Of a stretch of 64,000 nt of DNA, positions 37,599 to 46,242 are shown one piece after another (positions within the stretch are counted from its first letter, which is position 1; each line of letters starts with the position of its first letter). A program made the translations under genes and the position numbers. Under the pieces are notes generated by a model. It did not search any database and was not told the origin of the DNA. It worked only from the letters and a program-made list of their open reading frames with translations. Source of the stretch: Leptospiraceae bacterium (GTDB taxonomy: Bacteria; Spirochaetota; Leptospiria; Leptospirales; Leptospiraceae); assembly GCA_024233835.1 (NCBI GenBank), contig JACKPC010000003.1, positions 156,501 through 220,500 on the forward strand. The letters are read 5' to 3'.

Positions 37599-40481
37599 TT
37601 AAAACTTATAACCGAGTGTGAGCCAGATATTTCTTCTTTCTAATGGATGTAAACTAGGATAAAAATTCCCATCTGCCACCCGAATCCCCGGATCGAAAAA
37701 TTGCTCATTCCAGAGGTTATTTATATGTACCTGAACATACATTCCTTCATATAAAAAATCCTCCCAACGAAAGTTGAATTTTATAAATTTATAAGGAGCT
37801 ACTTTTTTCTCCGGATTAGTCGCGATAGTTTTTCTTGCATCAACAAAATTCATACCCATATACACCGATACATTTTTTCTGATAAAATAACTAAAGCCCA
37901 GAAAAAACTTATTAGGTGCGATATTCGGTATTTCTCCCTTAGAGATAACCGAATCGTTCCCGGTAATGGCTTTATAGGTAGCAAGATAAATATCATCTTT
38001 TAAATTATCTCCTTTTCTACCTACAGTTGAGGGAGATTTTTGTAGACTGGAAGGGAGATCATAATAATAACCATAATTATAGGTATAGTTGCTATCTAAA
38101 CTTAAAGAATCTGTTATGCTCAATTTACCTTCCAACTCCAGACCAAAAATTTTTGCTTTTCCGATATTTTGATACTGGTTCCAGGGATTATCTCCATTCG
38201 GAAACTTTCCCTGAATTTCTGCTCTATCCTGGGTTTGAACTTCCAGTATCAGGTTAGATATCGAGTTATAATAAGATTGAGCAGAAACGAAATAACGCTT
38301 CAAAAATCTATAAGCAAAACCCAGTTCATAAGAACGGAGTAGCTCCGGTCTTAAGCTTTCATTGGGCTTTCTCTGAGGAGTTAAAGAATAAAGCTCTTCT
38401 CCACTGGGTTCCCGAAACGCAGTTCCCAGAAGAAATTTAAAAGACAAATCTTTATTCCAAAAATATATCGCACTTAATCTGGGTGTATTCGCACTTCCAT
38501 AACTACTTGTATAGTCATGCCTGTATCCGGCCATTAAACTTAACTTTTCTACCGGTTTATATTGTTGTTGTAAATAAACTGCAAAGTTATTATACCTGTA
38601 TCTCTCGAAACTTCCATAATCCCTGGCCGCCACAAAATGTTTGGCAACAACACCGGTTATAGTACTCAATTTTGAAGAAGGGTTCCATTGTAAGCGCTCT
38701 TCCAACTGATAAGCATAATCAGGTCTGTCGTAGGTATCGGCAATGTCTACATCTCCGGGCTGGTAATATGCGCCGGGGCCTAAGGTACGGGGATACGAGT
38801 CCTGGCTGGAATTAATAATATCGGTTTGCCTTACAATCACTTCGGTATCGATATTTAAGCTATCCGTAATATTATGTAAATAGCCCATAAGAATACTATT
38901 ATTCTTCACATCCCAATTAGAACCGCTAAATCCTTTTTCACCACTTTTTAAATATCCGAGTAAAATCCCAAGTCTTCTTAGATTATTTCTCGTATCAAAC
39001 TTATTAGTTTCCAGACCTCTTTGTTTTGTATCAATCCATTGAGTTCCATTTCCAAATAATCCTTCTGCTTGCAAATACTGCCAGTTTACTGTCTCAAAAC
39101 GAAGCCCCCCTTTTTGAAATTTTGCTGTTATATTGTAAGTATCTTCCCTTGAATTATTATAAGCAGGAGAAGAATAATATCCCACCGCAGATTCACCCGG
39201 GTTACAAATACTTCCTCCGCAGGCTTTTTTTTCATAATAATAAAAAGGGTCGTAATTATAATTATAAAAGGGATTCTCATCCGTTGCGCCATAATTGGGC
39301 TTATCCAATTTTTGTATTCCGGCAAAATTTGGCCCGGCGGTTTGATAATAATAGGCACCTACACTATATTGAATCTCACCGGATTTCCCACGAGTAGATA
39401 AACTGAAAGAATAACCGGGGTTAGTAAAATGTTTTTCCCAGGTTCCGTAACTTACATCTACATGGCTACCCGGTTCAGACTCTCCATCCTTTGTAATAAT
39501 ATTAATAATTCCATTAAACGCATTGGCTCCATAAATAGCCGATGCCGGGCCGGATACTACTTCGATACGCTTTACATTATTTAATGGAAACCGAACCGTC
39601 CCTCCCAACATTGCGTTTTCAAAAATATTATTATCCGGAATTCCATCTATATACAAAAGAGTTCTTTGCATAGTTCCGATTAAACCCCTCTGATGAATCA
39701 GATCAGGATACACTCCGTAAGTATGCTGAAAATCAAATCCGGGTAAATCGTGCAATACATCCGAAAGGGTTCTATAGCCTCTGAGTCGAATATCCCGGGC
39801 ACTTACCACGTATACGGCTGCCGGGGCCTCCCGAACACTGGTTTTTGTTCGTGTCGCGGTAACCACCTGCTGATCCTCGATTAATTGAAAGGCACTTTTG
39901 GCTTCTTCCTTGTCATCTAAAATATGAATAGGAAAATTCACTGCCTGGGAAAGCGGGGTATCAATTAATTCCCGGTTTAGATTCTCCGGCCTTTCTTTAC
40001 CGGAAGAATTCAACCGAACAAGCATTTCCAGACGTTTCATAAAAAGTTCCACTCGTTTGGAATCCTCTATACGAAACTCTTCCGGTTCTAATTTCAGCTC
40101 GGAAAAAATAATCATATCATCTCGAATCGAGACAGCATCAATCACATAGCCGGTTTCAATATTATACGCCTGGGCATACAATTCAAGGTTCCCCAATCGG
40201 TTTCGGGTATAGTACACGCTAATAGCCAGACCGGCTCCTTCCCGTTTAGCCTGTATTAGATTACTTTCAAGTTCATCATCAGTGCCGAAAAGAATAGGGT
40301 AGTTCTCAGATTTTAGCTTCTCGGATATTTTTAGATTCAAGTCCTTTTCTAAATTTTTATCTCTCTGAAAACGAAAAGCTTTCAAGGGTACATAGAAAAG
40401 TGTTTTAGTTGGCACGGGCTCTGAACTTAAACCCAGAGAAAAAGAAAAAATTATAAATAAAAAAGAATTTAATATCCACAT
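37599..40481 (-). CDS. TonB-dependent outer-membrane receptor with N-terminal extension
   Basis: A 960-residue receptor. A signal peptide (1-20) precedes an unusual ~180-residue periplasmic part (about 25-195) with alternating strands and helices (AISVYYTRNRLGNLELYAQAYN). The TonB-box-like QQVVTATR and the plug domain (about 204-325: VYVVSARDIRLRGYRTLSDVLHDLPG, IEVVSGPASAIYGANAFNGIINI) come next. A beta-barrel follows, ending in an aromatic strand (RRNIWLTLGYKF). It imports a siderophore, vitamin or other large ligand at the cost of TonB energy. The ligand cannot be told from the sequence, and no tonB, exbB or transporter genes are adjacent. The divergent gene is a TauE/SafE permease. Confidence 0.92.
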   Translation of the reverse strand: MWILNSFLFIIFSFSLGLSSEPVPTKTLFYVPLKAFRFQRDKNLEKDLNLKISEKLKSENYPILFGTDDELESNLIQAKREGAGLAISVYYTRNRLGNLELYAQAYNIETGYVIDAVSIRDDMIIFSELKLEPEEFRIEDSKRVELFMKRLEMLVRLNSSGKERPENLNRELIDTPLSQAVNFPIHILDDKEEAKSAFQLIEDQQVVTATRTKTSVREAPAAVYVVSARDIRLRGYRTLSDVLHDLPGFDFQHTYGVYPDLIHQRGLIGTMQRTLLYIDGIPDNNIFENAMLGGTVRFPLNNVKRIEVVSGPASAIYGANAFNGIINIITKDGESEPGSHVDVSYGTWEKHFTNPGYSFSLSTRGKSGEIQYSVGAYYYQTAGPNFAGIQKLDKPNYGATDENPFYNYNYDPFYYYEKKACGGSICNPGESAVGYYSSPAYNNSREDTYNITAKFQKGGLRFETVNWQYLQAEGLFGNGTQWIDTKQRGLETNKFDTRNNLRRLGILLGYLKSGEKGFSGSNWDVKNNSILMGYLHNITDSLNIDTEVIVRQTDIINSSQDSYPRTLGPGAYYQPGDVDIADTYDRPDYAYQLEERLQWNPSSKLSTITGVVAKHFVAARDYGSFERYRYNNFAVYLQQQYKPVEKLSLMAGYRHDYTSSYGSANTPRLSAIYFWNKDLSFKFLLGTAFREPSGEELYSLTPQRKPNESLRPELLRSYELGFAYRFLKRYFVSAQSYYNSISNLILEVQTQDRAEIQGKFPNGDNPWNQYQNIGKAKIFGLELEGKLSITDSLSLDSNYTYNYGYYYDLPSSLQKSPSTVGRKGDNLKDDIYLATYKAITGNDSVISKGEIPNIAPNKFFLGFSYFIRKNVSVYMGMNFVDARKTIATNPEKKVAPYKFIKFNFRWEDFLYEGMYVQVHINNLWNEQFFDPGIRVADGNFYPSLHPLERRNIWLTLGYKF

Positions 40482-40557
40482 ATGTTTGAAAACCGAAGAG
40501 ATACTATGAAAATTTAGAAAAAATTCAAGTGATAATTTTTACTTTTAGGTTCTGAAT

Positions 40558-40577
40558 CGAATAAACCTGCTTATTCG
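40558..40577. promoter_or_regulatory. inverted repeat, possible operator between the TonB receptor and the permease
   Basis: CGAATAA, six bases, TTATTCG. It is a perfect 7-bp inverted repeat 77 bases before the receptor gene and 70 bases before the permease gene. Its position fits a shared operator. No known regulator motif is recognised. Confidence 0.35.
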
Positions 40578-40646
40578 CTTGTCCTCAGGTTTTCTTTTAA
40601 AAAAATGAAATTTATAAGCAATATAGGTTCCGGAAAGAGGATTTAG

Positions 40647-41429
40647 ATGAAACTTGAACAATATATAAAATTAATTTTAGTTGGGATGATGGGTGGACTT
40701 ATATCCAGTTTGTTTGGTGTAGGTGGAGGAATTATTTTTGTCCCGGCTTTTAACTCGATCCTCGGATTGGATATGAAAAAGTCAATCGGAACTTCCCTGA
40801 CCTGTATTGTACCCATCAGTATTATCAGTGCTTATGCCCATTATATTCGTCTTCATGAACACTTTCCCTGGCAAGAAACAACCTTTCTTGCGATTGCCGC
40901 AGTTCTTGCAGCCCAGATTGGAGTTTATCTGGTACACAAACTCCGTTCAACCGCGTTGATGTATATTTTCTCTATTTATCTTATCTTAACCTGCTTTAAA
41001 ATATTGTTTTTCCCGGCTATTGAACATTCACCACAGCAACATTTCTTGCCATCCACATCCATCATGGTGGCCATCGGAAGTGTTACAGGACTTTTAAGTA
41101 GTCTTCTGGGCATAGGTGGAGGGGTTGTAATTGTAAGTAGTTTGAACGGTTTTTTTGGTACCGATATGATTTTGAGTGTAACCTTAAGCCTATTAGTCAT
41201 TGTACCCACGACTCTTTCCGGTTTCCTGGGCCATTTGAGAAGGGACAATATTGAATGGAAATTCATCGCCCCTATTGTAATTCCGGCACTATTCTTTGCT
41301 TATCTGGGAGTCGGACTCAGCTACAAATTGGGTAGCGATACTTTAAAATATCTCTTCTGTAGTTTCGCAATTTTTATTTCCATTCGACTGATTTTAAAAG
41401 CCAGAAGCGGACACGGAAAGCATGCCTGA
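40647..41429 (+). CDS. TauE/SafE family sulfite/organic anion permease
   Basis: A 260-residue membrane protein with eight hydrophobic segments and a two-fold internal repeat: GGLISSLFGVGGGIIFVPAF (about 16-35) and GLLSSLLGIGGGVVIVSSL (about 148-166). These glycine-rich FGxGGG motifs are the signature of the TauE/SafE family, whose members export sulfite, sulfoacetate or other small anions. AAGAGG lies six bases before the ATG. It is divergent from the TonB receptor. Its substrate is unknown. Confidence 0.9.
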   Translation: MKLEQYIKLILVGMMGGLISSLFGVGGGIIFVPAFNSILGLDMKKSIGTSLTCIVPISIISAYAHYIRLHEHFPWQETTFLAIAAVLAAQIGVYLVHKLRSTALMYIFSIYLILTCFKILFFPAIEHSPQQHFLPSTSIMVAIGSVTGLLSSLLGIGGGVVIVSSLNGFFGTDMILSVTLSLLVIVPTTLSGFLGHLRRDNIEWKFIAPIVIPALFFAYLGVGLSYKLGSDTLKYLFCSFAIFISIRLILKARSGHGKHA

Positions 41430-41518
41430 AGATAACCTGCCAGAATGCCCGGGTTTAAGTCGGTTCAGCTTATAGGTTAATAAATTTTTTCTTACTATAT
41501 TTATTTTAGAAAATAAAA

Positions 41519-41546
41519 TTGACATATATCTTTCTGAAGTTATACG
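41519..41546 (+). promoter_or_regulatory. sigma70-type promoter of the 92-residue gene
   Basis: A consensus TTGACA (41519-41524) is followed after 16 bases by TATACG (41541-41546). GAGGA and the ATG at 41582 follow at suitable distances. Confidence 0.6.
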
Positions 41547-41581
41547 TTTCTTAAAATAATAAAATCGAGGATCCTATCTTT

Positions 41582-41860
41582 ATGGAGTGGGAAAAAGTTT
41601 TAAAAGACGCAGTAAAAGACAATATGATTAAGGAACTATACCTGACCCGGGTTCCGTCTTTAAAAACATGTGAAGACTGGAAAAAGGTCAAGGAAATCGG
41701 ACTGGTAAATCATAAAACAAAGTACGCCCACTATAAAGGGGGCCTGGTTAAGTACGGAGACAGACTGTTTTACGTAACAGAAGAGAGGCTGGAAGCCCTT
41801 TCTCCCTTCCGTTCCTGGAATTTCAAAGCAACTATAAGAGTTACCGATCCTCAACCCTGA
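41582..41860 (+). CDS. small cytoplasmic protein of unknown function (92 residues)
   Basis: It begins MEWEKVLKDAVKDNMIKELY. The middle reads TKYAHYKGGLVKYGDRLFYV and the C-terminus is a short strand (FKATIRVTDP). There is no signal peptide or membrane helix. It has its own promoter and a GAGGA ribosome site about ten bases upstream. Its 3' end lies three bases from that of the convergent helicase-associated gene. The family is not recognised. Confidence 0.7.
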   Translation: MEWEKVLKDAVKDNMIKELYLTRVPSLKTCEDWKKVKEIGLVNHKTKYAHYKGGLVKYGDRLFYVTEERLEALSPFRSWNFKATIRVTDPQP

Positions 41861-41863
41861 TTT

Positions 41864-43870
41864 CTATCTCATTAATTTAATAATCAAGTTAAGTTTTTCT
41901 GAAATTAGGATTACATCCTGGATTTTAGACTTATCAATAATGATGGCAGTAGGGCTAATTTCTTCAAGAATGATTTTTTTGCCCTTTATCTGTCCAACTA
42001 ATAACTCCATCACAGTTTGATCGGCTGTTTGAACCAGAACGCAATCTTCCTTAATCTGCACTACAGGTAAGTTGGTTCCCCAATCTTCTAATAAGAAGAG
42101 GAGGTTTTGGGCCAGTTCAGCTTTGCTGGATTCTTTTAAGAAATTTACAAATACTTCTTTGCTGTACCCCAGAAGAATTCCCTGTTGAAAGGAATCTTTA
42201 TTCAACTGGAAGGTATATACCCTGTCATAATCTTTCAGCTCGGTAAAGGCCTTAAGTATATGAATGCCGTAAATAGAACATTTCTCCGGAAAAGCAATGA
42301 TGGAGAAGTCCGGGTTAATGGTAATTCCACCTTTTTCGGTTTCTCTCGATACCGGCATCATCTGATAATAATGCTTACCCAGAGGGGAAAGAGCCAGGGA
42401 GCGAGTCGGATATTCTACTTCAAAAAGGCCAAACAGGTGTAGATAAAAAATGGCACTTACAATCTCTTTTCTCAGATCTCCAAGGTCTTCTTCGAAATTT
42501 TTAATTTTAAAACCGGGTGAAAAAACAAGCTGCTCTCTTACAACATTCGCAAAAATTACAGAAAGGTTTACCCTTTCCGGGGAAGCCATCACGATTTTAA
42601 CGCAGCGGTCCAAAATGGGCTTATCGTAAAAAGGAACTTCCTGGGCAGAAAAAACCTCCGGATAATTCAAACGCTTGGTTCGAAACTCGTTCACTTCGTG
42701 AATCACCAGATTCATGAGTTCGAAAATGTCTCTTTTTAGAATAACATCAATATCCCCGGTTAATATTACATTTTCTCCCTTTATATCGAGTAGATTTAAA
42801 AGTCTTAAAATAGGTAAAACCAGTTCAATCTGGTAAACCTGGCCTTTCTCCGGGAAAATTTCAATATCAGGTTTGAGTAATTCCTGTTCGGTACGCTTAT
42901 TATCTGCCTGTTTTATCTTTCCAGATTTGGCCAGGGTCAGACCTTTTCTGGAAATATAAGAAATCATTTTTTTGATATTTAGAAAAAAATCTAATTCATT
43001 AGTGCAAATTTTTTCCTGTTTTTGCCGGGTTCCTTTTTTAGCTGAAGCAACTAGGGGCTTTTTCTGGAAGTAATCAAAAACCTCTTTCGGGAAGGTGATG
43101 ACCCGCATAAACTTCTCATCAATAAAATATTCATCCAGAATCAAAAACTTATCAAGTAAGGAGGGAACCATCACTTCAAATTTTCCACGATTTATATTGA
43201 TATAATTTCTCAAGACTTCGGCTTCGACTACCCCACCATGAGTAAATACATAAATTAATACATCTTTTTCTGCTTCATCAATCGTAGCGAGGGCTGCTTC
43301 TATACCCTCTTCGGAAGCTGCAAACTTCGCATAATCTTCAACTTTAGTGGTCTTTTTACCTTTATAGCAACTCTTGATCCAACTTTCCGGAAATTTTTCT
43401 ATAGCTAACTTTCCGAGTTCTTTTTCAAGGGATAATTTAAATTTTTCTCCCTTCGTGTTTGTATCGAGCTTTATCAGTCTGGCAATTTCTTCAAAAGCAT
43501 GATACTTATCAAGATTATTGGTCAGCCGTTCCCGGTTTTTCCTCTGGTAAACCAGAGAGTATTTTCTCAGGACGTTTAACTCCATTTCTACGTTAATGGC
43601 CTGCAAAGCTACCTTTCTCACGATTTCCCCGAGAGTCTGAACATTTTTATTTTTCAAAATCAGGCTGTAAATGGTTACCTGAAGGGGAGATAGCTTTTCT
43701 AAAACACCTCTCAGATGAAACTCATCCTGAAACGACTCGTAAAGAAGATGATTGAGGCTTTTCTTATCTTTGCCGCTGGTTTTGGAAATGTTCCAGATGG
43801 TAGCTATTTTCTTGAGTTCATTGAGATCGAGTTTTGATAGTTCCTGAATTAAAATTGATTCTTGTTCCAT
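41864..43870 (-). CDS. helicase-associated (XPB/Ssl2 N-terminal-like) protein without helicase motor
   Basis: A 668-residue cytoplasmic protein. Winged-helix-like helices dominate the N-terminal half. The C-terminal region (about 520-620) matches the 'helicase-associated' Helicase_C_3 module: ITINPDFSIIAFPEKCSIYG, FTELKDYDRVYTFQLNKDSF, ILLGYSKEVFVNFLKESSKAELAQNLLFLLEDW. In other bacteria this module occurs next to XPB-type DNA helicases. No Walker A or DExH motif is present in this protein, and no helicase gene is in the window. A role in DNA repair or as a helicase partner is plausible but not shown. Confidence 0.75.
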   Translation of the reverse strand: MEQESILIQELSKLDLNELKKIATIWNISKTSGKDKKSLNHLLYESFQDEFHLRGVLEKLSPLQVTIYSLILKNKNVQTLGEIVRKVALQAINVEMELNVLRKYSLVYQRKNRERLTNNLDKYHAFEEIARLIKLDTNTKGEKFKLSLEKELGKLAIEKFPESWIKSCYKGKKTTKVEDYAKFAASEEGIEAALATIDEAEKDVLIYVFTHGGVVEAEVLRNYININRGKFEVMVPSLLDKFLILDEYFIDEKFMRVITFPKEVFDYFQKKPLVASAKKGTRQKQEKICTNELDFFLNIKKMISYISRKGLTLAKSGKIKQADNKRTEQELLKPDIEIFPEKGQVYQIELVLPILRLLNLLDIKGENVILTGDIDVILKRDIFELMNLVIHEVNEFRTKRLNYPEVFSAQEVPFYDKPILDRCVKIVMASPERVNLSVIFANVVREQLVFSPGFKIKNFEEDLGDLRKEIVSAIFYLHLFGLFEVEYPTRSLALSPLGKHYYQMMPVSRETEKGGITINPDFSIIAFPEKCSIYGIHILKAFTELKDYDRVYTFQLNKDSFQQGILLGYSKEVFVNFLKESSKAELAQNLLFLLEDWGTNLPVVQIKEDCVLVQTADQTVMELLVGQIKGKKIILEEISPTAIIIDKSKIQDVILISEKLNLIIKLMR

Positions 43871-44096
43871 AGACAGGTTATAGGGCCTTATTGAGGAAGT
43901 TTCATTATCAATAAGTTATAGCGAAGTCTATTTGTAAACAAAAATATAATTATGAGGAACTGAAATCGAAGTTTTCGAGAAAAACCTCATATTCCTATAG
44001 TCAGGCGGGAGAGTATCACCGACTTTCGATAAAAAATTTTAGATTTATTTACAAAACAGCCTGTCTGGTTTGTTTTAATATTTAAGGGGATTCATC

Positions 44097-46199
44097 ATGA
44101 AGAAATTGGCTTTAGTCGTTTTAGGTTTTTCCATTTTTTTACATGCCTGCAATGTTTCCATTTCAAACTCATCCTCAAAGGATAATATTCTCAGGCTTTT
44201 TAGTTTTAATAATTCCGCCTCGAATCATACTGAACTTAAACTTTCGATCCAGGGAACCGTAAAAGATAGCAAAGGTAACCCGGTTCCGAATGCTCTCATT
44301 CCGCTTTCTTCAGAATCCCTGAGTACCTCGACTTCAGTTCAGAGAACTACAAATTTATCTTCAATTCGTTGTGTAGACTACGACACCCGAAAAGGGAAAC
44401 TCATGTGTCTTCTGGTTTTAAAGACAAAGAATTTAAACTCCGGCTCTTCCTGTTTGAAATTATACTATGGAAAAAAAGAGGATACAGCGTCCGAAGCCAT
44501 AGCGACTTTTTCCGGGCTTAAATCCGGGGATGAACTACGTCTGGTTCACCAAAGGATTATCCCTGAATTAGCCGACAGATTCCTGATTTATTCCTGTGAT
44601 AATCAACAAAATACCCTGCTCAGTTCTGAAACTTTCACGGATGTAGCCTCCGGAACAATAAGTGATGCAAGTGGGAATTATACCTTAGCTCTAAGTTCCG
44701 GAAAAAAACACAGCTTATCGATTCAAACTCCTTCAACCGATCTGGGTTCCATATCTATTGATCTTTCTAACTATACAAGTAAAGAGTCTTTAGAAGAATT
44801 AAGGAATGATAGTACAAAACTTATAGTTTCAACCAGCGGCTCTATCCAAATAGAAATTAAAATAACTGAGGTCAAAAGCGAATCAATTGCAGAAGCAAAA
44901 ACTACTGTCGAAACCAACACAACGACCGAGACTGCAACAACATCTATATCGGGTATTACTGTTTTGACAGATGCCATCAAGACAGATCCGGTTTTTACTA
45001 TAGAAAACCCACCCTTAAGTCTTTCTTATAATTCGAGTAGTTTCACTTTTGCAAAGAATAGTTCAATAACAACGTTATCACCTATTGTTACCGGAGGAAA
45101 TCCAACATCCTATTCAATATCTCCAGCCTTGCCTTCCGGTTTAAGCTTCAATACAAATACAGGACAGATCAGTGGAATTCCATCCGGCATCAATAACACT
45201 CAAACCTTTACTATTACAGGAATGAACTCAAGTGGGTCTGTCAGTACAAGCCTTAGCATAACGGTAAATGACATAGTACCTGCAATTACTTATACATCGA
45301 ATACTCATTATTTCACAATTAATGCCCCTATTACTACCTTAGGTCCGACGGTAAGCGGAGGTGTTCCCACATCCTATTCCATAACACCTGCCTTACCTTC
45401 CGGTTTAAGCTTCAATACAAATACAGGACAGATCAGCGGAACTCCTACAGTTATATCAAATCTCTTAAACTATACAGTTACTGCCAGTAATTCAGGTGGA
45501 AATGCTTCCACTGTTTTATACATAGGAGTAGAAGGATTAAACTATGTATTAGATTTTGATGGTGTTGATGATAGGCTTACAACTTCAACAATGATTCCTT
45601 ATAATTCTTCTACCTTCACGATTGCAGCCTGGATAAAAACCAGCGCAGGAGGCATTATTTTCTCCTGGGGTTCTCCGGTAGTTTCTAATTATACTACCCT
45701 TGAAGTATATCTCGGAAAAGTTCGTTGTGCCATTGGAAATAGTAACCTCAATAAAACCTATGTAGATGGAGTGGCTACCGTTAATACAGCTTCATGGATT
45801 CACATTGCTGTTGTTAAAAGAGCCAATGATGCTGTTGATTTGTATGTGAATGGAATATTAGATTTTTCGGGAACAGTAAATTCTTTACATTATACCAATT
45901 CTCCTACTGATACTTCTATCGGTGGAGGACTCATTAATAATATTTACCAAACATTTTTTACCGGCAAAATTGAAGATTTAAGCATCTGGAATGTGGAGAA
46001 ATCAAGCGCTGAGATTTTAGCTTTAAAAACCACTCCTCCTCTTGGTAACGAAGCAGGTCTTGTGGCTTATTATCGTTTCAACACGGGAAGTGGTACAGCA
46101 GTACCCGATAACAGTACAGCAGGAACCTATAGCGGCACTCTGTATAACTTTGCCCTGACGGGTACCGCTTCGAATTGGATACAGGAAGCTCATCCGTAA
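44097..46199 (+). CDS. surface lipoprotein with two putative-Ig repeats and a LamG-like domain
   Basis: A 700-residue protein starting with a lipoprotein signal (MKKLALVVLGFSIFLHACN; C18 is the acceptor). Residues 50-235 include a carboxypeptidase-regulatory-like segment (IQGTVKDSKGNPVPNALIPL). Two He_PIG-type repeats follow (about 305-395 and 396-480), each with PSGLSFNTNTGQISG. Residues ~485-680 form a LamG/concanavalin-like jellyroll (YVLDFDGVDDRLTTS, IAAWIKT, GKIEDLSIWNVEKSSAEI). Such proteins commonly bind host or matrix ligands. It is monocistronic and convergent with the DUF2330 gene. Confidence 0.88.
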   Translation: MKKLALVVLGFSIFLHACNVSISNSSSKDNILRLFSFNNSASNHTELKLSIQGTVKDSKGNPVPNALIPLSSESLSTSTSVQRTTNLSSIRCVDYDTRKGKLMCLLVLKTKNLNSGSSCLKLYYGKKEDTASEAIATFSGLKSGDELRLVHQRIIPELADRFLIYSCDNQQNTLLSSETFTDVASGTISDASGNYTLALSSGKKHSLSIQTPSTDLGSISIDLSNYTSKESLEELRNDSTKLIVSTSGSIQIEIKITEVKSESIAEAKTTVETNTTTETATTSISGITVLTDAIKTDPVFTIENPPLSLSYNSSSFTFAKNSSITTLSPIVTGGNPTSYSISPALPSGLSFNTNTGQISGIPSGINNTQTFTITGMNSSGSVSTSLSITVNDIVPAITYTSNTHYFTINAPITTLGPTVSGGVPTSYSITPALPSGLSFNTNTGQISGTPTVISNLLNYTVTASNSGGNASTVLYIGVEGLNYVLDFDGVDDRLTTSTMIPYNSSTFTIAAWIKTSAGGIIFSWGSPVVSNYTTLEVYLGKVRCAIGNSNLNKTYVDGVATVNTASWIHIAVVKRANDAVDLYVNGILDFSGTVNSLHYTNSPTDTSIGGGLINNIYQTFFTGKIEDLSIWNVEKSSAEILALKTTPPLGNEAGLVAYYRFNTGSGTAVPDNSTAGTYSGTLYNFALTGTASNWIQEAHP
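45132..45436 (+). repeat. intragenic direct repeat (41-bp identical cores, 264 bp apart)
   Basis: The stretch from CCTTCCGG to GATCAG at 45132-45172 recurs without change at 45396-45436. It encodes the SGLSFNTNTGQIS core of both Ig-like repeats. DNA identity over 41 bases indicates a recent duplication or gene conversion. Confidence 0.85.
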
Positions 46200-46242
46200 A
46201 TATTCTTTACTGTTTTAACTCTGCATTCCATTTCTTAGTAAA

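Noticed and set aside
40520..40550. AT-rich GATAATTTTTACTTTTA upstream of the TonB receptor as a possible Fur box
   Set aside because: Only one half resembles GATAAT and there is no inverted partner, so this is not enough for a Fur site.
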